A stretch of 43,766 nucleotides of DNA from Oscillospiraceae bacterium (GTDB lineage Bacteria > Bacillota > Clostridia > Oscillospirales > Oscillospiraceae): contig JAFSIK010000035.1 of assembly GCA_017439805.1 (NCBI GenBank), positions 1-43,766 of the forward strand, given 5' to 3'. The position numbers and the translations under genes are program-made. The notes beneath the pieces were generated by a model, which did no database searches, was not told where the DNA came from, and saw only the letters and a list, made by a program, of their open reading frames with translations. The first letter of the stretch is position 1; each line of letters opens with the position of its first letter. Positions 16,690 to 24,463 of this stretch are shown here, one piece after another.

Positions 16690-16702
16690 TGAATATTATT
16701 CA
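16690..16702. promoter_or_regulatory. Perfect 13-base palindrome
   Basis: TGAATATTATTCA, centred on one T, between the candidate small RNA terminator and the next terminator. Possible protein binding site; no clear target gene, since the flanking gene on the right is convergent. Confidence 0.3.
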
Positions 16703-16709
16703 TAACAGC

Positions 16710-16738
16710 GACCCCCCTCTTCCGAGGGGGGTCTTTTT
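16710..16738 (+). terminator. Plus-strand intrinsic terminator
   Basis: GACCCCCCTC (16710-16719) pairs perfectly with GAGGGGGGTC (16724-16733), loop TTCC, followed by TTTTT. The U-tract is on the plus strand, so it serves rightward transcription from 16527 rather than the convergent lipoprotein gene, although the stem also lies just past that gene's stop. Confidence 0.8.
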
Positions 16739-16739
16739 G

Positions 16740-18731
16740 TTATTCGTAATGTGCGACAGAAACGGGTGAAAAGTCGCTCAGACTGAAAACCCGCGCGTCC
16801 TTTCCGGTCAGCAGGTAGAAATATTCCCCGCTGTACATTCCCCGGGCGCTCCAGTCGCCGCCGGTGTCCAGAGAGGCGAGTTGCTTAAACTGCCCCTCCT
16901 GCCATGTGTAGATGACAAAGCTTCTGCTGTCCTCCCGCGGGTTTTCAAGGCAAAAGCCGAAAATGCCCAGCTCCGGTTCGACGAAAACCTCGTGGTGGTC
17001 GTTTAAGGCCATGGACCAGCTGTCCTGTCCCAGACTCAGCGCCTGGGTCTCGGTGACGGCGAATTTGTCCGACACGTCGAACATGGACAGCTTCATTCCC
17101 GTTGTAAATCCCTCCTCATCGGCGCTCTGGCCGATGCCCAGAAGCAGACCCTCGTCCCAGGGGTGCAGGTAGGTGGAAAAGCCGGGGATTTTAAGCTGGC
17201 TCATTATCACAGGCTTTGCCGGGTCGGACAGGTCAACGGCGAAAAGGGGGTCTATGTTTTTAAAGGTGACGAAATAGCCCACATCTCCGTCAAAGCGCAC
17301 GGAGTACACTCTCTCCCCGGGGGCGATGCCGGTTATCTGCCCCAGAAGGGACATGTCGGTTATGTCAAAGGTGAGCAGGCAGGTGTCGTTGTCCCCCGCC
17401 ATGGCCATGTCCATCATTATTGCGGTGTCCATCCCCCGGTCGTGACCGTATTCGGCGTGCCATTTATCCGCCGTGGCAACCACACGCAGGGCGCCCCTGT
17501 ACTCATCAAGGGCGAACTGGCCGATGATAGTACCCTCAAACTCCGCCCCGGCGGCGGGGGTCATAATATCGTCCGGCAGAAAGCGCAAAAGGGCGGTGAC
17601 GGCGGTGCTGTCCACCCGGGTGATTTGGTCGGGGAGGGTCTCCTCGGTGGTACGGCGGGTCTCCAGCGCCAGATAAATGCCGCTGTCGTTCATATACACG
17701 CAGTTTACATAGCTGCCGTAAACGCCCCAGCTGCCGGTGTGGGTGAGGGTGTCAAGGTCAATGGCGGTAAGGACGGTGTAGCTTGAATTTGAGCCGGAGG
17801 GGCAAAGGAGGATATTTCCACAGGGAAGAAAATGCTCCTCACCGCCGGCAAAGGTGCGGGGAACGTAGGTGGCGGGGTCATCACGGGAGGGATTATTGTA
17901 AATGTAAGTGCTTGAAACTATATAGAGCACCCCGCCGGCAAGGCGGCTGTCCATCAGGTCGCCCTCCTGCCCCAGAGAGGTGATGAGGGTGGGATTTGCC
18001 GGGTCGGATACGTCGTAAACATCGGCGTAGGTGTAGGTGTCGTCGGTGTAGACCCAGTCCTCCCCCACCTTTTCGCCCCGGTGACCGGTGCCGGAGCGCA
18101 GGGCGATGAGTTTGTCCTCAAGCAGATAAATGTCGCTGCACCATTCGGCGGTGTAGGTGTAAAAAGTGTCGGTTTTGAAGTTCTTTTCCCCGCTGTCGAA
18201 GAGGGTGATGCGGGAAAGCACCCGGGTATCCTCCCCGGCGGCCAGCAGGACGGTGAGGACGTTGTCGTTTAAAACGTAAATATGCTCTCCGTCGGTCTTG
18301 ACCCTGTCGGCCTCGTCGTATCCCTCCGCCTGCACATTGGTGGAGGAATATTTTTCTCCCGCCCGAGCCGGCTGAGCGCCTGCGTTCAAAGAGGGCGCCA
18401 CAGAGGAAAACACCGCGTCGTCCACGGCGGCGAAGGCTCCGGCCTCATCGGTAACGTAGCGCCACAGGCCGCCGTAGCCGTAGCCGTCACGGGCGGTATT
18501 TTCGGAAACGGCGGTGAAAACATCGTCGTAGCTTTCGGCAACGGAGAGAAATCCCACACTTTCAAAGGCCGACGCCGGGTCTGAGGCCGCAGGTACGGCG
18601 GGGCCGGTGGGACTTTGGGGGTTTGGGGCGGGTATTTCCTGTGCCGGCGCGGGCATATTCTGCCCGGCACAGCCGGCGAAGGCCAACCCCAGAAGAATCA
18701 CCGATAAAATTACGGACAGCAATCTTTTCAT
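16740..18731 (-). CDS. Secreted beta-propeller lipoprotein (PF09826-like)
   Basis: Exported lipoprotein of 663 aa. The N-terminus MKRLLSVILSVILLGL leads to the lipobox AFAGC, then a Pro/Ala-rich tether to about residue 60. The rest resembles the C-terminal beta-propeller family: YSSTNVQAEGYDEADRVKTDGEHIYVLNDN is its hallmark opening (about residues 128-158), and repeats of the form VYDVSDPANPTLITSLG, AVDLSDPAKPVIMSQL and LLTFDITDMSLLGQ follow. Asp-rich DVSDPA loops may bind Ca2+. I start at ATG 18731, 9 bases after GGGAGG; an upstream in-frame ATG would put nine charged residues before the signal peptide. Substrate or partner unknown. Divergent from the CBS gene. Confidence 0.86.
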   Translation of the reverse strand: MKRLLSVILSVILLGLAFAGCAGQNMPAPAQEIPAPNPQSPTGPAVPAASDPASAFESVGFLSVAESYDDVFTAVSENTARDGYGYGGLWRYVTDEAGAFAAVDDAVFSSVAPSLNAGAQPARAGEKYSSTNVQAEGYDEADRVKTDGEHIYVLNDNVLTVLLAAGEDTRVLSRITLFDSGEKNFKTDTFYTYTAEWCSDIYLLEDKLIALRSGTGHRGEKVGEDWVYTDDTYTYADVYDVSDPANPTLITSLGQEGDLMDSRLAGGVLYIVSSTYIYNNPSRDDPATYVPRTFAGGEEHFLPCGNILLCPSGSNSSYTVLTAIDLDTLTHTGSWGVYGSYVNCVYMNDSGIYLALETRRTTEETLPDQITRVDSTAVTALLRFLPDDIMTPAAGAEFEGTIIGQFALDEYRGALRVVATADKWHAEYGHDRGMDTAIMMDMAMAGDNDTCLLTFDITDMSLLGQITGIAPGERVYSVRFDGDVGYFVTFKNIDPLFAVDLSDPAKPVIMSQLKIPGFSTYLHPWDEGLLLGIGQSADEEGFTTGMKLSMFDVSDKFAVTETQALSLGQDSWSMALNDHHEVFVEPELGIFGFCLENPREDSRSFVIYTWQEGQFKQLASLDTGGDWSARGMYSGEYFYLLTGKDARVFSLSDFSPVSVAHYE

Positions 18732-18853
18732 TTCCAATACCTCCCGGGTCTTTTGCACTTTTGACGAAGTTTACCGGAAAAATGTTCCCGACGGCGGTTT
18801 TAAAGCCGCCGGGGCAGGCAATAATAACCATAAAACACCGAGGAGGCGAGATT

Positions 18854-19282
18854 TTGAAAGTATCCCAGGTAATGAGCAGGGGCGTCATCTCCGTCGGCGC
18901 CGACGAGAGCGTTTCCTTTGCCGCCCAGCTGCTTCACAGGCACAATCTGGGGGCTCTGCCCGTTTGCGAGGAGACGGGGACTCTGCGGGGCGTGGTGACG
19001 GACAGGGATCTGGTGACCCGCTGTCTGGCGCTGAAGCTCAACCCCGAAAAAACCACCCTGCGGGATGTTATGAGCCGGTGGCTGGTAACCGCAAGTCCCT
19101 CAGACGATGTGGAAAAGGCGGCGGAGCTGATGGCGAAGGGTCAGGTGAGGCGGCTGCCGGTGGTAAAGGACGGGGAGCTGGTGGGAATGGTGTCCCTCGG
19201 GGACATCGCCACCGCGGAAAACCAGCGCCCCCAGGCCGCCATGGCTCTGGAGCACATCAGCGAAAACATCAGGCGGCTTTGA
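18854..19282 (+). CDS. Two-CBS-domain protein
   Basis: Soluble protein of 142 aa made of two CBS motifs (about residues 1-60 and 66-122), the pair forming one Bateman module that usually binds adenine nucleotides. Typical marks are VSQVMSRGVISVGADESV, LPVCEETGTLRGVVTDRDL, and LPVVKDGELVGMVSLGDIA. The start is TTG at 18854 with GAGGAGGCG 6-8 bases upstream; the first ATG (18871) would cut the first CBS strand. It lies 19 bases before the spoIIQ-type gene on the same strand, so the two are probably co-transcribed. What it regulates is unknown. Confidence 0.86.
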   Translation: MKVSQVMSRGVISVGADESVSFAAQLLHRHNLGALPVCEETGTLRGVVTDRDLVTRCLALKLNPEKTTLRDVMSRWLVTASPSDDVEKAAELMAKGQVRRLPVVKDGELVGMVSLGDIATAENQRPQAAMALEHISENIRRL

Positions 19283-19301
19283 GCCGGGAAAGGAATTTTT
19301 T

Positions 19302-20141
19302 ATGGAAGAAAAAAGCAAAAGCGGCCTTGGGTCGTTTCTGAGCGGGAAGGGCTTTTACATAGTCCTTGTCCTGTGCGTTGTTGCCATCGGGATCTCGGGC
19401 TATATCCTGCTCTTTACCGGAAACGGGGTGGACACCATCCCCTCAAACGAAGTTACGGCCGGCGATTACGACACCGTGTACGCGCCGCCCGTGGTGGATC
19501 TGCCCTCGGTGGAGGCGGACTCGCCCGTCTTTGACGCGGACAGCACGGATGCTGACGCTCCGGCGGAGAGCGTTGACCTGCAGAGCGGGGCGATTTTTGT
19601 GTCCGCCCCCGTGGAGGAAACTCCTCCCTCCGACTCCCCCGCCGACACCGACTCCGCTCCCCGGAGTGGTGCGGAAAGCTCCGCCCCGGCGGAGCCGGAA
19701 GGCTCTGTTGACGCGGGGATTTTCAAAAATGAGGAGCCTGTGTGGGTCTGGCCCGTGGCAAACGGCCACATGGGCGCTCCGTGGGTGACGGACAGGCTGG
19801 TTTTCAACGAAACTCTGGGCGACTGGCGGGTTCACGACGGGATGGACATCAACTGCGCCGCCGGCGCGGAGATAATGGCTCCGGGAAGCGGCGTGGTCAG
19901 CCGGATTTACACCGACGCTCTTTACGGGGTGTGCGTGGAGATAGACCACAAAAACGGCTTCGTCAGCACCCTTTGCAATCTGACGGAGGAGGTTGATGTG
20001 TCCGTGGGTGACGCCGTAAATCCCTCCCAGGTCATCGGCCGGGCCGGCGCCACCGCCCAGGCCGAGCAGGGCGCGCCCCATCTGCATTTAAAGCTCACCC
20101 GCGATGGGCAGTCCGTTGACCCGGCGGAGTATCTGAAATAG
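19302..20141 (+). CDS. spoIIQ: LytM/M23 peptidase-domain protein, SpoIIQ-type
   Basis: Membrane-anchored protein of 279 aa: a short basic N-terminus, one membrane segment (about residues 19-40), an acidic Pro/Ser/Ala-rich stretch (about 55-145) and a C-terminal LytM domain (about 147-279). In SpoIIQ this domain lies between the two spore membranes and pairs with SpoIIIAH during engulfment. The WPVANGHMGAPW start and LVFNETLGDWRVHDGMDI are SpoIIQ-like. The zinc motifs are complete: HDGMD (HxxxD) and HLH (HxH), unlike B. subtilis SpoIIQ where a His is lost. Start ATG follows GGAAAGGAA. Another M23 protein cannot be excluded because no other engulfment gene is adjacent. Confidence 0.75.
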   Translation: MEEKSKSGLGSFLSGKGFYIVLVLCVVAIGISGYILLFTGNGVDTIPSNEVTAGDYDTVYAPPVVDLPSVEADSPVFDADSTDADAPAESVDLQSGAIFVSAPVEETPPSDSPADTDSAPRSGAESSAPAEPEGSVDAGIFKNEEPVWVWPVANGHMGAPWVTDRLVFNETLGDWRVHDGMDINCAAGAEIMAPGSGVVSRIYTDALYGVCVEIDHKNGFVSTLCNLTEEVDVSVGDAVNPSQVIGRAGATAQAEQGAPHLHLKLTRDGQSVDPAEYLK

Positions 20142-20142
20142 G

Positions 20143-20175
20143 AAAAACCCCTGACCGTACAGGTCAGGGGTTTTT
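20143..20175. terminator. Bidirectional terminator, overlapping the HTH gene stop
   Basis: AACCCCTGACC pairs with GGTCAGGGGTT around a GTACA-type loop, with A5 on the left and T5 on the right. The stop codon of the convergent HTH gene (20164-20166) lies inside the right arm. Confidence 0.9.
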
Positions 20176-20370
20176 GTTGGTTCTGCCGAGTATGTAGTCT
20201 GTGGAGGTGTTGTAAAAATCCGCCAGCTTCAGCAGGTGAACGACGGGTATTGTCTGAAATCCGCGCTCGTAGCGGGAGTAGACGGTCTGGCTGATTTCCA
20301 GCACCCGGGCAATATCTTCCTGGGTCAAATCTTTATCTTCCCGTAAATCTCTCAGGCGGCGAAAATACAT
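20164..20370 (-). CDS. Small XRE-family helix-turn-helix regulator
   Basis: A 68-residue Cro/CI-type DNA-binding protein, essentially one HTH_3 domain: RRLRDLREDKDLTQEDIARVLEISQTVYSRYERG with recognition helix at about residues 27-38, then HLLKLADFYNTSTDYILG. No sensor domain is present. ATG at 20370 has a GGAGGGAAGCC leader. It stands alone between the spoIIQ-type gene and rpsT. Its target is unknown; no toxin-like partner is adjacent. Confidence 0.9.
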   Translation of the reverse strand: MYFRRLRDLREDKDLTQEDIARVLEISQTVYSRYERGFQTIPVVHLLKLADFYNTSTDYILGRTNKNP

Positions 20371-20397
20371 GGCTTCCCTCCGGATAGTACTTGAAAT

Positions 20398-20428
20398 AAA
20401 AAGACCGACTTTTCAGTCGGTCGGTTTA
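20398..20428 (-). terminator. rpsT terminator
   Basis: ACCGACT (20404-20410) pairs with AGTCGGT (20415-20421) around TTTC; the A-rich left side gives the U-tract on the minus strand. It is 9 bases past the rpsT stop. Confidence 0.85.
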
Positions 20429-20436
20429 TTTAACTC

Positions 20437-20700
20437 TTAGCCGATAGCGTTGAGCTTCTTGGCCATAGCGCTCTTCTTGTGAGCGGCGTTGTTCTTGTGG
20501 ATCAGACCACAACCAGCGGCCTTGTCGATGGACTTAACGGCATCTTTAAAAGCGCCGTCAGCAAGCTCACGGTTGCCTTCAGCGGCAGCGGCGTCGAACT
20601 TCTTAATCATAGTCTTCATAGCAGCTTTCTCGGCACGGTTCTTGGCGTTCTGGGCACGGGACAGCTCCACGCGCTTCTTGGCGGATTTAATGTTAGGCAA
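20437..20700 (-). CDS. rpsT: Ribosomal protein S20
   Basis: Small-subunit primary 16S rRNA-binding protein, 87 aa, rich in Lys and Ala with the usual long helices. The start is TTG at 20700, giving the canonical N-terminus MPNIKSAKKRV and a 7-base gap from AGGAGG. An in-frame GTG three codons earlier overlaps the ribosome binding site and is not the start. Monocistronic, divergent from gpr; the rpsT-gpr neighbourhood is conserved in endospore formers. Confidence 0.97.
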   Translation of the reverse strand: MPNIKSAKKRVELSRAQNAKNRAEKAAMKTMIKKFDAAAAEGNRELADGAFKDAVKSIDKAAGCGLIHKNNAAHKKSAMAKKLNAIG

Positions 20701-20751
20701 ATCAGGCACCTCCTATACTTTTAAAAATGCGCATCTTCCATGCAGAGTGGT

Positions 20752-20779
20752 ATTTTATCACATTGTCAAAAAAAATCAA
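20752..20779 (-). promoter_or_regulatory. Predicted rpsT promoter
   Basis: On the minus strand TTGATT (20774-20779), 16 bases, TAAAAT (20752-20757). A TTGACA also lies within the spacer but is too close to the -10. Confidence 0.6.
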
Positions 20780-20787
20780 GTGTTTTT

Positions 20788-20817
20788 TTATATTTTTTTA
20801 TTTATGTGGAAAAATAT
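20788..20817 (+). promoter_or_regulatory. Possible forespore (sigma-F/G-like) promoter of gpr
   Basis: TTATA (20788-20792), a 15-base gap and GGAAAAATAT (20808-20817) resemble the sigma-F pattern (GYATA, 15, GGnnAnAnTR) with mismatches. gpr is a forespore gene in Bacillus. The match is suggestive only, in an AT-rich stretch. Confidence 0.35.
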
Positions 20818-20847
20818 CCTTAAATTTACGGCGGAGGAGATGTTTTT

Positions 20848-21732
20848 TTGCTTAAAAAGCGCACAGACCTTGCCCAGGAAGCCAGAGAAATATGGCAGGA
20901 AAGCGCCGGTGAAACCTCGGCGCTGCAGGGCGTGGAGGCAAAAGAGGAACAGCAGGATGGATGCGGGGTCACCCGGGTGAGGATACTGAGCGAAGAGGGG
21001 GCCCGGGCTCTTGAAAAGCCTGTGGGGAACTATATTACGGTATCCTTTCCGGCGGAGGACGGGGGAGATTTAAATTCCCGGGCGGCTCTGCTGGGACGGG
21101 AGATACGGCAGCTTCTTGACCTTCGGCCGGGGCAGAGCGTTCTGGTGGTGGGTCTGGGAAACGAGGCCATAACCCCCGACGCGGTGGGTCCCCGCACGGC
21201 AAAGGGAATTCTGGTCACCCGTCATCTGGTTGACGCCCTGCCGGACACCTTCGGCCAGTTCCGGCCGGTATCGGTGCTGTCGCCGGGGGTGCTGGGCACC
21301 ACGGGTCTGGAGAGCGGCGAGATAATCCGGGGTGTGGCGGAGCGCTCGGCGCCGGACAAGGTGCTGGTGGTGGACGCCCTGGCCTCCTGCCGGCTGGAAA
21401 GGCTTTGCTCCACGGTGCAGCTGGCGGACACGGGGATAGTCCCCGGCTCCGGCGTGGGAAACAGCCGCGCCGCAATAAACCGGCAGACTCTCGGCGTGGA
21501 CGTGCTGGCGGTGGGGGTACCCACGGTGGTGGACGCCGCAACTCTGGTGGCGGATATGCTGGGCCGGCAGGAGGAAAAAGAGGCTCTTGGCGGCTGGGGC
21601 AAGGGGGTAATCGTAACCCCCAGGGATATCGACAAATTTGTGGGGGATATTTCAAAACTGCTGTCTTTGGGCATAAATATGGCGCTGCATGATAATCTTT
21701 CCCCGGACGACATAAATGGGTTTTTGTCCTGA
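20848..21732 (+). CDS. gpr: Spore germination endopeptidase GPR
   Basis: Aspartate-dependent protease (MEROPS A25), 294 aa, that degrades small acid-soluble DNA-binding proteins at germination. The N-terminus KKRTDLAQEAREIW is the family propeptide start, removed when the zymogen matures. The core shows VLVVGLGNEAITPDAVGP (about residues 95-112), SPGVLGTTGLESGEIIRGV, VVDALASCRLERLCSTVQLADTGIVPGSGVGN and VGVPTVVDAATLV, all typical. The TTG start at 20848 follows GGAGGAG by 8 bases; the nearby ATG at 20840 is out of frame. Divergent from rpsT; the spoIIP gene that often follows gpr is absent here. Confidence 0.95.
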   Translation: MLKKRTDLAQEAREIWQESAGETSALQGVEAKEEQQDGCGVTRVRILSEEGARALEKPVGNYITVSFPAEDGGDLNSRAALLGREIRQLLDLRPGQSVLVVGLGNEAITPDAVGPRTAKGILVTRHLVDALPDTFGQFRPVSVLSPGVLGTTGLESGEIIRGVAERSAPDKVLVVDALASCRLERLCSTVQLADTGIVPGSGVGNSRAAINRQTLGVDVLAVGVPTVVDAATLVADMLGRQEEKEALGGWGKGVIVTPRDIDKFVGDISKLLSLGINMALHDNLSPDDINGFLS

Positions 21733-21830
21733 AAACACAAGGGCGTTAAGAAATCGTAAAAACCGCCGTACTTGGCGCTTTTTCGGGTGCGGCGGTTTCG
21801 GATAAATAAAAAATAAGTTTACATAATGGC

Positions 21831-21860
21831 GGTGGATAAGTCTGTGGATAATGTGCATAA
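21831..21860 (-). promoter_or_regulatory. Cluster of three DnaA boxes
   Basis: Read on the minus strand: TTATCCACC (21831-21839, one mismatch), TTATCCACA (21843-21851, consensus) and TTATGCACA (21852-21860, consensus), all in the same orientation and flanked by AT-rich sequence. The stretch lies between gpr and its likely terminator at 21878-21904. It could be a DnaA-dependent regulatory or titration site. No replication-origin genes are nearby. Confidence 0.55.
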
Positions 21861-21877
21861 CTTTAATAATTTTCAAT

Positions 21878-21904
21878 AAAACCTGTCTTTTTTGCAGGTT
21901 TTTT
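21878..21904 (+). terminator. Plus-strand terminator downstream of gpr
   Basis: AAAACCTG (21878-21885) pairs with CAGGTTTT (21895-21902), followed by more T. A weaker stem AACCGCC/GGCGGTT lies closer to gpr at about 21769-21799 without a U-tract. Confidence 0.75.
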
Positions 21905-21996
21905 GCTCTTCCGGGGGCGGACAAATGTGCTTTTTCGCCCCCGGGGAGGGGAAACAAAAAATGGATTTCGGCGTAGATTTTATGTAAATTATATGA

Positions 21997-22002
21997 TACA
22001 AT
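21997..22002 (+). promoter_or_regulatory. Predicted extended -10 promoter of the lipoprotein operon
   Basis: TACAAT preceded by TGA, an extended -10; the -35 region (21974-21979, TAGATT) is weak. It lies 38 bases before the lipoprotein start. Confidence 0.45.
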
Positions 22003-22039
22003 ATTTTATTAAAGACAATGTTCCCGGGGAGGGTCTGTT

Positions 22040-23446
22040 ATGGCACGGAAAAAAATTATGAAGGCAGCGGCGCTTTTTTGCGCGGTCATCATGCTGGCCG
22101 CGGTGTTTGCCGCCTGCGGCAGGGACAGCGGCGGCGAAAATAACACCCCCGGCACCCCCGGTGTTAAGCCCGGCGTCAGCCAGGACGCCTTCGCTCCGGA
22201 CAGCGCCCCCACCCCCGATGATGGAAAGCAGGACATAACCGAAGAGGCGGCCCCCTCCATCGTGGGCACATGGAAGGAAACAGGCTCCGGCGGATTTTCC
22301 ATGATTTACGATTTCCGCGAAAACGGAGACCTTCTGTTCAGCGTGGCGGATTTCGGAAGCCTCAGCGAGAGGGAGTACGACCACGCTCTTGCGGCCTATC
22401 TGCGGCAGGGCAGCTACGTTTTCGACGAGGACACGGGCATGCTCATCATGACCTGGGAGGTTTTCAGCGAGGGCGCCACCCTGTCCACCCCGGTGCAGTT
22501 TAAGTCCAACGGGGATATTTTCCTTGCCGAGCTGAACACCACCTGTCAGCGCACCGCTCTGACGGGTCTGGAAATATCCCGTGACCCCGCCGCCCTGGAG
22601 GGCAGCTGGGTGAACATCACAAATCCCGGCGGTCTGGACGTTATGACCTTCACCGCCGAGGGCGAGATAGAATACACCTGCTCCGACCCGGAAAATCTTA
22701 CAAACCAGCAGCTGACCGCCATTTCAAAGGAGCTGGCTCAGAAGCAGGATTTCCAGTACTCCGTGGGCGAGGGCAATCTGCTGACGGTTTATCACGATTA
22801 CCAGCCCTTTGAGGACATGGCCTATGTGGTTTACGGCGATTATATGGTACTTATCGTCTGGGACGAAACGGGAAATTACATGACCATGTACCGCCGTCCC
22901 ATAGCCGGCGAAAACACCGCCCCTCTGGACCAGGTGTCCGTTTCCGGCGCCATGGAAGTAAAAATGACCTCCATGAATTTTGTAAACACCGACGGTGACG
23001 ACCGGTCAAAGCACAGCGTTATCTCCTGCCAGATACCCACCATACCCGGCGCTCCCGAAGGCAGCGACGCGGCGGATTTCCACAGTGAAATGAAAGTCTT
23101 CGCCGACCGTGTCACCGCCACCGCCATCAGCGGTGCTGAGGGACAGCTGCTGGAAATGAAAACCTTTGTCTACGACCACGGCAAGGTGCTGGACGTGGTG
23201 CTGTGCGTGACGCAGGGTCAGCTTTACGGCGACAACCCCACGGTGTGGAAGGTGTACCACTTCGACACCGCCACGGGAAATTATATCGACACCTGGAATT
23301 ATGGCGAAATATTCGGCTTTACCCAGCAGGAGCTGGCGGACATGGCCCGCCCCGCCGGAGCCGATGAGGCCAGTCTGACCGTTTATTTTGACCTTGACGG
23401 GCGGCTCTGGGCCGTGGTTATGGGTCAGATAGTGCTTTTGAACTGA
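22040..23446 (+). CDS. Lipoprotein of unknown function
   Basis: A 468-residue secreted protein. A signal peptide with basic start (MARKKIMK), hydrophobic core and lipobox FAAC (Cys about 29) is followed by a Gly/Pro/Thr-rich tether to about residue 65. Two similar modules follow, each starting with a lipocalin-like phrase: SIVGTWKETGSGGFSMIYDFRENGDLLFS (about 73) and ALEGSWVNITNPGGLDVMTFTAEGEIEYT (about 187). The C-terminal part (about 300-468) is not one I recognise. GGGAGGG precedes the ATG by 7 bases. First of four co-directional genes up to 27624, with a gap of 11 bases to the FHA gene. The enzyme activity or ligand is unknown. Confidence 0.78.
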   Translation: MARKKIMKAAALFCAVIMLAAVFAACGRDSGGENNTPGTPGVKPGVSQDAFAPDSAPTPDDGKQDITEEAAPSIVGTWKETGSGGFSMIYDFRENGDLLFSVADFGSLSEREYDHALAAYLRQGSYVFDEDTGMLIMTWEVFSEGATLSTPVQFKSNGDIFLAELNTTCQRTALTGLEISRDPAALEGSWVNITNPGGLDVMTFTAEGEIEYTCSDPENLTNQQLTAISKELAQKQDFQYSVGEGNLLTVYHDYQPFEDMAYVVYGDYMVLIVWDETGNYMTMYRRPIAGENTAPLDQVSVSGAMEVKMTSMNFVNTDGDDRSKHSVISCQIPTIPGAPEGSDAADFHSEMKVFADRVTATAISGAEGQLLEMKTFVYDHGKVLDVVLCVTQGQLYGDNPTVWKVYHFDTATGNYIDTWNYGEIFGFTQQELADMARPAGADEASLTVYFDLDGRLWAVVMGQIVLLN

Positions 23447-23457
23447 GGAGGTCTTTT

Positions 23458-24453
23458 ATGAACTGCGCAAAATGCGGATATGAGCTTCTGCCGGGGGATA
23501 ATTTCTGTCCCCTGTGCGGAAAGAAAATAGAAAAAGAGCCCGTCGAACCTGCCGCGGCTCCCACGGTGCAGGCCGTGCCCCCTGCACAGGCCGCCGCCGT
23601 GCCGGTTTCTCCGGCTGCCGCTCTCCCGCCGGAGCCGGACTCCGACACCATTGAGGACCTGCCCGAGGACGTTCATCTGCCCGAGGGCAAGGACGACCCG
23701 GCAATTTCACAGGCCCGTGAGGATTTTATACGGGAGTTCGTGGCCACCGCCCCGGCAAGACCCGTATACACCGGCAAAAAGCGGGGCAGGGTGCTTTTGG
23801 CCCTTGATTTGATTCTGTGCTCTCTGGCGGAGCTGGCGCTTATCGGATACATAGTGTGTCTGGCGATGGGTTTTGCACCTGCGGGTCTGCCCGAACTGAG
23901 CATGGTATACCCCGTCTGCGCCCTTATCTGCGTGGTGCTGATTGAGGTAATTCTTATCGTTGCCGCCGCGGCTCTCCGCTCAAAAAGCCGCCGGGCAGCA
24001 AAAGCCGCGCCCGTTAATCCCGCGCCCTCCGCGCCTGTAAATAATGCGCCTGTAAACGCCCCCGTGGCTGAGACCGCACCTGCCGCCGCGCAGGTGAGCG
24101 CCCCCGCCGCACCCGCGGCGGAGGAAATTCCCGCGCAGGAGGCGCCCGTGGAAGAAGCCCCCCGGGAGGAAGTAAGAGAGGGCTGCCGTATGCTCTACGC
24201 GGTAAACGGCGTGCGTTATGAAAAAGAACTCGACAGCTTCCCCATCACCATCGGCCGCAGCATCATAGACGACGACTCCGTGGCGGAGCGGCACTTCACC
24301 CTCACCGCGGAAAACGGCGAGCTTTTCATCACCGACGCCGGAAGCCCCTTCGGCGTGTATGTAAACGGCACCAAAATCGAGGAGCCTACCGCTTTGACCG
24401 CGGAGGACACGGTCTTTGCGGGCCGGGTGATTGTGGCCTTCGAGGCCCTGTAA
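23458..24453 (+). CDS. Zinc-ribbon, membrane segment and FHA-domain protein
   Basis: A 331-residue protein with three parts. Residues 1-24 form a zinc ribbon (CAKCGYELLPGDNFCPLCG, two CxxC pairs). Pro/Ala-rich and acidic linkers follow, with two hydrophobic segments at about 115-140 and 150-175. The C-terminus (about 240-331) is an FHA domain: FPITIGRSIIDDDSVAERHFTLT, with the Gly-Arg and Ser/His positions that bind phosphothreonine, then FGVYVNGTKIEEPTALTAEDTVFAG. No Ser/Thr kinase is encoded nearby. Ribosome binding site AGGAGG lies before ATG 23458, 11 bases past the lipoprotein gene. A signalling or scaffold role is inference from FHA. Confidence 0.83.
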   Translation: MNCAKCGYELLPGDNFCPLCGKKIEKEPVEPAAAPTVQAVPPAQAAAVPVSPAAALPPEPDSDTIEDLPEDVHLPEGKDDPAISQAREDFIREFVATAPARPVYTGKKRGRVLLALDLILCSLAELALIGYIVCLAMGFAPAGLPELSMVYPVCALICVVLIEVILIVAAAALRSKSRRAAKAAPVNPAPSAPVNNAPVNAPVAETAPAAAQVSAPAAPAAEEIPAQEAPVEEAPREEVREGCRMLYAVNGVRYEKELDSFPITIGRSIIDDDSVAERHFTLTAENGELFITDAGSPFGVYVNGTKIEEPTALTAEDTVFAGRVIVAFEAL

Positions 24454-24463
24454 GGAGGAACAA

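Noticed and set aside
20164..20370. Antitoxin of a toxin-antitoxin pair
   Set aside because: Only a bare HTH domain is present, and the neighbours (spoIIQ-type gene and rpsT) are not toxins.
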